A DNA stretch of 64,000 nucleotides, from contig DASRHT010000061.1 of NCBI GenBank assembly GCA_035650355.1, positions 152,379 through 216,378 on the forward strand, read 5' to 3'. Below are positions 58,099 to 64,000 of this stretch, piece after piece (the first letter of the stretch is position 1; every line of letters starts with the position of its first letter). The stretch is from DASRHT01 sp035650355. Lineage in GTDB: Bacteria > Chloroflexota > Ktedonobacteria > Ktedonobacterales > Ktedonobacteraceae. The translations under genes were made by a program, and so were the position numbers. The notes beneath the pieces were generated by a model that saw only the letters and a list, made by a program, of their open reading frames with translations, had not been told where the DNA came from and searched no databases.

Positions 58099-59853
58099 AT
58101 GCAACTTGGCAAAATAATGAGAAGAGGGTTTCTGCCGACATTCTTCATGCTCTTGGCAATGCTGATGGTAGCCTGCGGAGGACCTGCCAACACGGGCACG
58201 ACAGTAACTAAAGCCACAGCAGACAAGCAGATTCTTATTTCACCACTATCAGGTATCGCCGATATCAAAACCTTCGATCCAGGCCTATCTACCGATGCCC
58301 CCTCTATCACGGCCATCGACATGGTCTACACCGGCCTGGTACAGCTCGATGACCATCTCCAGATCAAAGACCAGTTGGCAGCATCCCATAGCCTGGGAGC
58401 CGATGGCCTGACCTGGACATTCAAACTCAGGCCCAACCTGAAGTTTAGCGATGGTACACCTTTAACCTCGGCAGACGTCGCCTATAGTATCGACCGTGCT
58501 CTTGATCCCGCCCTCAAGTCGATCACTTCACCGGCTTACTTAAATCTCGTTAAAGATTCCGACCAGCGACTTGCAGGAAAAGTGAAGACGTTGATAGGCG
58601 ATAGCCTGCTCACCCCCGATCCCCAGACCATCTCAATCGTCACCAATGCGAAGGCAGCATACTTCCTCGACGCATTGAGCTACTCCTGCTCATACGTCGT
58701 CGAAAAAAGCCTGATCACGACATACGGCAATGACAAGTTCACTGACCACCTGACCCAGGGTGGCGGCGATGGCCCCTGGATGGTTTCTCAGTATATTCAT
58801 GGCAAAGAAATCGATTTCGTTCCCAACCCGAACTACTACGGCCCCAAACCCTTGCTGAAAAAAGTTGTCATGCCTTTCTACAAGCAAGCGGACACCACCT
58901 ACAGAGCCTACCAGGTTGGTCAGGTTGACGGTTCTGGCGTTCCTTCGGCAGACCTGGCAGCCGCCAAAGCCCTGCCCAATGGCCAGTTCCACCTGATTCC
59001 CAATCTGTGGATCAGCTACTATGCCATGAACTTCCTGACCCCGCCGTTCAACAATCTCAAGATCCGCCAGGCATTCGCCCTTGCGGTAGATAGAGATGCC
59101 ATTGCGCATAGCGTTTATAAAGATACGGTCACTCCAACTTTCCACATTGTGCCTCAAGGAATGCCAGGCTTCGATGCAAACCTGACGGGGCCTCTGGGAG
59201 TTAAGAGTACTAAAGGCGACCCGACGATGGCCAAGCAGTTGTTCACCCAGGGAATGCAGGAAGCTGGCTATACGCTTTCAACCCTGCCATCCATCACGTT
59301 CACGGTATCAACCGGCGGCTCTGCTGACGCCACCCACGAGTTCGAGGCGGTGCAGCAGATGTGGCAAAACACGCTGGGAGTGTCGGTGAAGATCGAGACA
59401 GTAGACTTCAACGTGTTGCTGAACGATATTCCCGCTGCCACCAACAATCCCAAAGGGCTCCAGATGTGGTCCATCGGCTGGATTGCTGACTATCCTGACG
59501 CCCAGGACTGGCTTTCCCTCCAGTTCGCCAAAGGAGCTGCTAACAACAACTCGAACTTTGGCCAGAATAACAGCGCCGATGCCGCCCAGCAAGCAGCCAC
59601 CCAGGATCTAATGAAACAGGCTGATGTCAATCCTAATCAGGCATCTCGCCTTCAGCAGTACAACCAGGCGGAACAGCAACTGGTGAATGACGTTGCATGG
59701 ATGCCAATCTACCAGGTCAATGCAACCGTCGTACGCAAACCCTGCGTAGCTGGAGTCGTTGACAATGCGCAGCAGTTGACCCCGCCGGACGACTGGGGCT
59801 CAATCTTCATTTCAACGCAGACACCATGCGCTGATACTAGCAGCTTCCAATAA
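58099..59853 (+). CDS. Oligopeptide/dipeptide ABC transporter solute-binding lipoprotein 2
   Basis: This is a 584-residue family 5 binding protein paralogous to the preceding one. The signal ends in LMVAC (Cys26). The signature region is LAASHSLGADGLTWTFKLRPNLKFSDGTPLTSADVAYSIDRAL, followed by IRQAFALAVDRDAIAHSVYKDTVTPTFHIVPQGMPGFD and YPDAQDWLSLQFAKGAANNN. Both copies share the same order of motifs, so tandem duplication followed by divergence is likely, perhaps giving different ligand ranges to one membrane complex. AAGGAG lies upstream of the ATG. Two hairpins follow. Confidence 0.93.
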   Translation: MQLGKIMRRGFLPTFFMLLAMLMVACGGPANTGTTVTKATADKQILISPLSGIADIKTFDPGLSTDAPSITAIDMVYTGLVQLDDHLQIKDQLAASHSLGADGLTWTFKLRPNLKFSDGTPLTSADVAYSIDRALDPALKSITSPAYLNLVKDSDQRLAGKVKTLIGDSLLTPDPQTISIVTNAKAAYFLDALSYSCSYVVEKSLITTYGNDKFTDHLTQGGGDGPWMVSQYIHGKEIDFVPNPNYYGPKPLLKKVVMPFYKQADTTYRAYQVGQVDGSGVPSADLAAAKALPNGQFHLIPNLWISYYAMNFLTPPFNNLKIRQAFALAVDRDAIAHSVYKDTVTPTFHIVPQGMPGFDANLTGPLGVKSTKGDPTMAKQLFTQGMQEAGYTLSTLPSITFTVSTGGSADATHEFEAVQQMWQNTLGVSVKIETVDFNVLLNDIPAATNNPKGLQMWSIGWIADYPDAQDWLSLQFAKGAANNNSNFGQNNSADAAQQAATQDLMKQADVNPNQASRLQQYNQAEQQLVNDVAWMPIYQVNATVVRKPCVAGVVDNAQQLTPPDDWGSIFISTQTPCADTSSFQ

Positions 59854-59865
59854 GGGAGTTTGCTG

Positions 59866-59943
59866 CATAGGAAACCTATCGCGCAAAGATAGTTTCCTAT
59901 GCAGCCAGGGTGAGATGGCGCCTGAAAAGCCGCTATCTCACCC
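59866..59943 (+). terminator. Tandem hairpin terminators after binding protein 2
   Basis: CATAGGAAACCTATC (59866-59880) pairs with GATAGTTTCCTATG (59888-59901), and GGGTGAGATGGCG (59908-59920) pairs with CGCTATCTCACCC (59931-59943). The second is followed by a T-rich stretch. Confidence 0.7.
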
Positions 59944-59971
59944 TCTTCTATGATTAGAAGAGATTTTTACC

Positions 59972-60000
59972 TTGACATAAGCGATGACCTCTCATACAAT
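59972..60000 (+). promoter_or_regulatory. Promoter of the permease/ATPase operon
   Basis: TTGACA (59972-59977), a 17-bp spacer and TACAAT (59995-60000). It would give a leader of about 365 bases before the permease gene. No riboswitch class was recognised in the leader. Confidence 0.68.
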
Positions 60001-60373
60001 AAGCGCAAGCTATTCACGACAGACCGCCCGAGCGAAGCTAGACACTTCTTATCGATGATCTGAGTGAAGCTAGCCTACCTTGCTAAAATTCTGAGCGCGG
60101 CCAACCTGAGCATTGCGAGGCCGTGCAACAGTGTTGTCATCAGAACGGCAAGACAGCTAGCGACGTCGGCTGGCGGTCTAGAGAGTAAGCTTATTGTGCT
60201 AGAGCAACTGCTAAACATTGTGTTGGCATTCATGCTATCGATGAAGGGCTATTTTACAGATCACGAATGGCTCATTCGTTTGTATCAGCAAAGTTATCAA
60301 GCTCATAGTAAGCAACCCTGCAAAGGTGCAGGAGGCCAATGCACCTCTCGCAAAAGGGAGTAAGGGGTACAAT

Positions 60374-61333
60374 ATGGTTCAATTTCTCGTTAAGCGCTTT
60401 ATCGGGCTCATCTTCGTGGTCCTCTGCGTGACTTTTATCACCTTCATCCTGGGATACAACGCTCCTGGCGATCCAATTAAGGCAATGCTCGGTTTACACT
60501 TCAACCCGGTGCTTTACGCAGAGCTCAAACACCAGTATGGATTAGACCTCCCGTGGTATCAGCAGTATTACAACTTTCTGATTGGTCTGGCTCACCTGGA
60601 CTTTGGTCTTTCCTTCCATTACCAGGGACGCGCCGTCTGGGATATCCTCAAGGATGGGGTTCCAGCTTCAGCGGAACTAGGTCTCTGGGGTTTGCTGATC
60701 ACCGTATTATTAGGCGTTCCAGTAGGTATCATTTCGGCGCTGAAAGCCAATACCTGGATGGATACCACCATTATGGGAGGCTCCCTTTTTCTCTATGCCG
60801 TTCCAACCTTTGTCCTTGCTGTTGTTTTCCAGGTTGTTGTCGTGCAATTGGATAAAGCGACAGGCGGCAGCTGGCCCGTTTCCAATTGGGGCATTCCCTG
60901 GCATTACACCTGGGATGACATCCAGTTTAAGCTGGTACCAGTCTTAACTTTTGCAGCTCTTGGCTTCGCGGGAATCGCCCGCCTTGCCCGCACCAGCATG
61001 ATGGAAGTATTAAATCAGGACTATGTGCGTACAGCGCGCGCGAAGGGCCTGCGTGAAAAAGCGGTCATCTATCGGCACGCGTTCCGCAACGCGATGATCC
61101 CGCTCATAACCGTTTTCGGTCTATCCATCGGCATCCTCGTCACCGGCGTTTTCTTCATCGAAAACATCTTCAACATCCCCGGTATTGGTTCAACCGCGCT
61201 CACAGCAATCACAGATCGAGATTACCCTGTCATCATGGCAACCACCATTCTAGGAGCGGTCGCAGTGGTGATAGGAAATCTCATTTCAGACATCCTGTAT
61301 ACCGTTGTCGATCCACGCATCAAAACTCAATAG
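60374..61333 (+). CDS. Dipeptide/oligopeptide ABC transporter permease (DppB type)
   Basis: This is a 319-residue permease with six spans. The N-terminus MVQFLVKRFIGLIFVVLCVTFITFILGYNAPGDPIKAMLG and LDLPWYQQYYNFLIGLAHLDFGLSFHYQGRAVWDIL are classical DppB/OppB sequence. The EAA loop is RLARTSMMEVLNQDYVRTARAKGLREKAVIYRHAFRNAMIPLITVFGLSIGILVTGVFFIENIFNIPGIG. The ATG at 60374 with AAGGGG upstream was chosen over the frame to 60326. The DppC-type gene follows 15 bp downstream. Confidence 0.95.
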   Translation: MVQFLVKRFIGLIFVVLCVTFITFILGYNAPGDPIKAMLGLHFNPVLYAELKHQYGLDLPWYQQYYNFLIGLAHLDFGLSFHYQGRAVWDILKDGVPASAELGLWGLLITVLLGVPVGIISALKANTWMDTTIMGGSLFLYAVPTFVLAVVFQVVVVQLDKATGGSWPVSNWGIPWHYTWDDIQFKLVPVLTFAALGFAGIARLARTSMMEVLNQDYVRTARAKGLREKAVIYRHAFRNAMIPLITVFGLSIGILVTGVFFIENIFNIPGIGSTALTAITDRDYPVIMATTILGAVAVVIGNLISDILYTVVDPRIKTQ

Positions 61334-61348
61334 GGGGCAAAAAGCGCG

Positions 61349-62482
61349 ATGGACACAAAAGACACCAAGCCTGATCTTGCTTCACCTGATGTAATCGTTC
61401 CTGATACAACTATCACATCACTAGAAGCTGAGTTGCGCGCCACTGCCAGCCAGCCGGCTGAGGCTGAAACGATCCCTGACGCCGAAGTTCTGGTCGAGGG
61501 AGAGACCACAGATACAACATCCCAAAAAACACCCACCCCCTTGCAAGATTCGCTGCGTCGATTACGACGTGATAAGCGTGCAATGGCCAGTATCGTGGTC
61601 ATTTTGTTCTTCATCATCATCCCGATCATCGGCCCGCCTATCTACAGCCACATCGGGGGCATCTATCACAGTGATGTGAGTGGGGCGATAGGTCCGCAGG
61701 TCTATCATGACCCCTACCATCAAGAGCTTACGCAGCAGGACCAGGGGCCTTCAGCCATGTACTGGTTGGGCACAGATAGCATCGGACGCGACCTGCTGGC
61801 TCGCTTAATGAACGGCATGCTGATCTCTCTGATTGTTGCACTTACGGTTGAAGTCTTCAATGTCGTGCTGGGGCTGACTTTTGGTATCCTGGCAGGCTAC
61901 TTTGGGGGCACCATTGACCAGTTTCTGGCGCGCTTCACCGATGTGATGTTCGCTTTCCCTGGGCTGCTCTTCGCCATCCTGCTTACTGGCATCTTCGGCA
62001 GCCAGGCAGACATTGTGTTTAGCCGCGTCCCGCTGATCGGGGCCAATGGCGATGCTCGCCTGCTTCTCGTTTCATTAGCGCTCACGATAGCAAGCTGGCC
62101 TTTTATGGCTCGTCTCGCTCGTGGCCAGACGCTGCAACTGAAAGAACAACAATTCATTGAAGCCGCTCGCACCGCCGGAACGAGTAGTTTTAAGATCATC
62201 ATACGCCACATCATTCCTAACCTGTTTAGCATCATTGTGGTGGCTGCGACTCTTGACATTTCAGGTACGATTGTCGGTGAGGCGGGTTTAAGCTTTTTGG
62301 GCCTGGGTGTACAACCGCCAGGTTCCAGTCTTGGCCTGATGATTTCAGATGCCACGGCTGTTCTGGACTCGCACCCCTGGGAAATATTGCTCCCCTCGCT
62401 TGTTCTTGCTCTTATTGTGATTGCGCTCTCGTTTCTTGGCGATGGGCTGCGCGATGCCTTTGACCCAAGGTCTAAAGACTAG
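61349..62482 (+). CDS. Dipeptide/oligopeptide ABC transporter permease (DppC type)
   Basis: This is a 377-residue permease. An unusually long, acidic, Thr/Pro-rich cytoplasmic arm of about 65 residues precedes the DppC core (LRRDKRAMASIVVILFFIIIPIIGPPIY; WLGTDSIGRDLLARLMNGMLISLIVALTVEVFNVVLGLTFGILAGYFGG). The EAA loop is QQFIEAARTAGTSSFKIIIRHIIPNLFSIIVVAATLDISGTIVGEAGLSFLGLGVQPP. It pairs with the DppB-type permease. Confidence 0.95.
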   Translation: MDTKDTKPDLASPDVIVPDTTITSLEAELRATASQPAEAETIPDAEVLVEGETTDTTSQKTPTPLQDSLRRLRRDKRAMASIVVILFFIIIPIIGPPIYSHIGGIYHSDVSGAIGPQVYHDPYHQELTQQDQGPSAMYWLGTDSIGRDLLARLMNGMLISLIVALTVEVFNVVLGLTFGILAGYFGGTIDQFLARFTDVMFAFPGLLFAILLTGIFGSQADIVFSRVPLIGANGDARLLLVSLALTIASWPFMARLARGQTLQLKEQQFIEAARTAGTSSFKIIIRHIIPNLFSIIVVAATLDISGTIVGEAGLSFLGLGVQPPGSSLGLMISDATAVLDSHPWEILLPSLVLALIVIALSFLGDGLRDAFDPRSKD

Positions 62483-62500
62483 TTAAGCGGAGATGTTTTT

Positions 62501-63478
62501 ATGACAGCAAATTTGCTGGAAGTAAATAACCTGAAAACCTACTTCTTTACCAGAGGTGGCGTGGTGAAGGCCGTGGATGATGTTTCATTTACGATTAAGC
62601 CTGGCCAAACGCTGGGGATCGTGGGAGAGAGCGGCTGCGGCAAAAGTGTGACCGCGCTTTCCATCATGCGCCTGGTAGCGACCCCCCCTGGAAAGATTGT
62701 AGCAGGCGAGATTAATTTCAACGGCGAAAATATCCTGGATAAAAATATGGATGAGCTTACCGACTTGCGCGGCAGTAAGATCTCTATGATTTTCCAGGAC
62801 CCGATGACCTCCCTCAATCCGGTTTTCACCGTGGGCTATCAAATTGCGGAAACCGTGAAACGCCATCGTAAAGAGGTGAGCAACGATCAGGCATGGCGCC
62901 GCGCCACCGAGATGCTTGATCTTGTGCGCATACCCGATGCGAAACGACGCGTGAAGAACTACCCACACGAGTTTAGCGGCGGCATGCGCCAGCGCGTGAT
63001 GATTGCGATAGCCCTGGCCTGCAATCCCCAGCTCTTGATTGCGGACGAACCCACCACTGCCCTGGACGTGACGATCCAGGCCCAGGTACTTGAACTGATG
63101 AAAGGACTCTCCCAGGAGTTTGGCACCGCCGTGATGCTGATCACCCACGACCTCGGAGTAGTCGCCGGTACATGCCAATACGTCAATGTAATGTACGCCG
63201 GCCATGTAGTAGAATCGGCGCCAGTCAAGCAGGTTTTCGAAACGCCCGCACACCCCTATACTGTCGGGCTCCTCCAATCCATTCCACGCCTCGATGAGAG
63301 CCGAGGCACGCGGCTTACCCCCATCGCAGGTCAGCCCCCCGATCTCATTAACGTCCCAGCCGGATGCCCCTACGCAACACGCTGCCCACGCGTGCAGAAT
63401 CGTTGTCGTCAGGAGCGCCCGGAGTTGAAACCCGTTGGTCGCGGTGAGCAGGTTGCAGCTTGCTTCTATCCAAACTAG
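62501..63478 (+). CDS. Oligopeptide ABC transporter ATPase (DppD/OppD type)
   Basis: This is a 325-residue ATPase. Walker A is GIVGESGCGKSVTALSIMRL, the Q-loop is in MIFQDPMTSLNPVFTVG, the signature is FSGGMRQRVMIAIALACNPQLLIADEPTTALDVTIQ (with Walker B), and the His switch is in ITHDLGVVAG. The C-terminal extension HPYTVGLLQSIPRLDE...PAGCPYATRCPRVQNRCRQERPEL is the oligopeptide-type Cys-rich tail, which may bind a 4Fe-4S cluster. It sits between the permease and the second ATPase. Confidence 0.96.
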   Translation: MTANLLEVNNLKTYFFTRGGVVKAVDDVSFTIKPGQTLGIVGESGCGKSVTALSIMRLVATPPGKIVAGEINFNGENILDKNMDELTDLRGSKISMIFQDPMTSLNPVFTVGYQIAETVKRHRKEVSNDQAWRRATEMLDLVRIPDAKRRVKNYPHEFSGGMRQRVMIAIALACNPQLLIADEPTTALDVTIQAQVLELMKGLSQEFGTAVMLITHDLGVVAGTCQYVNVMYAGHVVESAPVKQVFETPAHPYTVGLLQSIPRLDESRGTRLTPIAGQPPDLINVPAGCPYATRCPRVQNRCRQERPELKPVGRGEQVAACFYPN

Positions 63479-63490
63479 AAGAGGTTTTGT

Positions 63491-64000
63491 ATGTTACAAA
63501 ATACTGAAATGGCCAAACAGGCAGGTACAACCCTCGTCGAGGTCAAAGGGCTCAAGGTCCACTTTCCCATCAAAGGCGGCCTGCTGGGACGCGCAGTGGC
63601 ACAGGTGAAGGCGGTGGATGGCGTTGATCTATTTATCCGCCGTGGCGAAACGCTCGGACTGGTCGGCGAGAGCGGTTGTGGCAAGTCAACTACCGGACGC
63701 GCCATTCTTCAGCTCATCAGGCCAACGGCAGGCAGCGTCAAATTAGATGGCGTGGAACTCACAAAGCTCTCCCCCGGTGAAGTGCGAGCCAGACGCGCCA
63801 ATATGCAGATGATCTTCCAGGACCCCTTCGGCTCGCTCGACCCACGCTATACCGTCGGACAGATCGTCGCTGAGCCGTTAGAAAACTTTAAGCGCGGCAA
63901 TCCTCAGCAGATCCGCACTGAGGTAGCCCGCCTGCTAGATATCGTTGGCCTCAATCCCTACTACGTCAACCGCTTCGCACACGAGTTTAGTGGCGGCCAG
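63491..64000 (+). CDS. Oligopeptide ABC transporter ATPase (DppF/OppF type), cut by window edge
   Basis: The first 170 codons are visible. VEVKGLKVHFPIKGGLLGRAVAQVKAVDGVDLFIRRGETLGLVGESGCGKSTTGRAILQL contains Walker A, MQMIFQDPFGSLDPRYTVGQIVAEPL the Q-loop, and the window ends inside the signature motif (HEFSGGQ). The ATG at 63491 lies 12 bp after the first ATPase stop with GAGG upstream. It completes the transporter together with the four genes before it. Confidence 0.95.
   Translation, partial: MLQNTEMAKQAGTTLVEVKGLKVHFPIKGGLLGRAVAQVKAVDGVDLFIRRGETLGLVGESGCGKSTTGRAILQLIRPTAGSVKLDGVELTKLSPGEVRARRANMQMIFQDPFGSLDPRYTVGQIVAEPLENFKRGNPQQIRTEVARLLDIVGLNPYYVNRFAHEFSGGQ

Noticed and set aside
57829..58104. 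91-codon leftward ORF between the two binding-protein genes
   Set aside because: No ribosome binding site or recognisable motif, and it overlaps the start of the second binding-protein gene.
60064..60363. 99-codon ORF in the leader of the permease operon
   Set aside because: Non-ATG start without ribosome binding site, and no protein-like pattern. It is more likely untranslated leader.
60007..60373. Riboswitch in the leader of the permease operon
   Set aside because: I could not match the sequence to any known riboswitch core, and only weak GGCC pairings were seen.

Overview
The window looks like a chromosomal segment of a Gram-positive-type Chloroflexota bacterium, most likely of the class Ktedonobacteria. 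I infer this from the mix of genes: a MurT/GatD lipid II amidation pair, long HPF, RqcH, a TopA with a lysine/arginine-rich tail, a class II FBPase, a DUF6114/DUF6230 pair otherwise typical of actinobacteria, and many small regulators and lineage-specific proteins in loosely packed DNA with palindromic intergenic elements. No rRNA, tRNA, phage or CRISPR array was seen. The only structural RNA gene found is rnpB.

Layout. (1) 1-4160: a TetR-type regulator, an R2lox-like di-metal oxidase, a secreted protein and the DUF6114/DUF6230 pair. The last three units are tied together by three near-identical 17-bp operators placed at the start points of near-consensus promoters. (2) 4370-5476: a nitroreductase-fold (Ddn-like) protein with its own TetR repressor and a consensus promoter containing an operator. 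(3) 5938-13612: RIO-type kinase, a dead gene fragment, YkgJ plus molybdopterin oxidoreductase, an unusual sigma-factor/ClpN/zinc-finger fusion, purU, and two small proteins. (4) 13993-22578: membrane-anchored GH3 hydrolase, membrane protein, flippase, aat, methyltransferase, CtaG-like protein, glycerate kinase and two small ORFs. (5) 22661-31731: housekeeping block with rnpB, selD (with an in-frame UGA read as selenocysteine), rnc, rpoN, serine hydrolase, rqcH, gmk and glpX. (6) 31790-39465: rhamnoside-type uptake and hydrolysis operon (solute-binding protein, two permeases, GH78) divergent from a ROK regulator, with a shared motif at both promoters. (7) 39661-50439: cupredoxin, NAD-type isocitrate dehydrogenase, topA, murT-gatD-ClpX-type zinc finger operon, hpf, DUF6788, nrdR and a cyclic-nucleotide-domain protein. 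(8) 50956-55778: TPR protein and two unrecognised proteins. (9) 55961-64000: oligopeptide/dipeptide ABC transporter with two paralogous lipoproteins, then two permeases and two ATPases, the last cut by the window edge.

Mobile and repeat content is limited to non-autonomous elements. Four palindrome-rich elements of about 170 bp carry related terminal inverted repeats, two or three of them with recognisable 8-bp target duplications. An IS200/IS605-like hairpin segment occurs twice, once in frame inside the CtaG-like gene, and smaller palindromic repeats are also present.

The most unusual items are the ECF sigma/ClpN/zinc-finger fusion, the selenocysteine-containing SelD missed by ordinary ORF calling, the three-promoter TetR-type regulon, and the translational coupling of a ClpX-type zinc-finger protein to murT-gatD.
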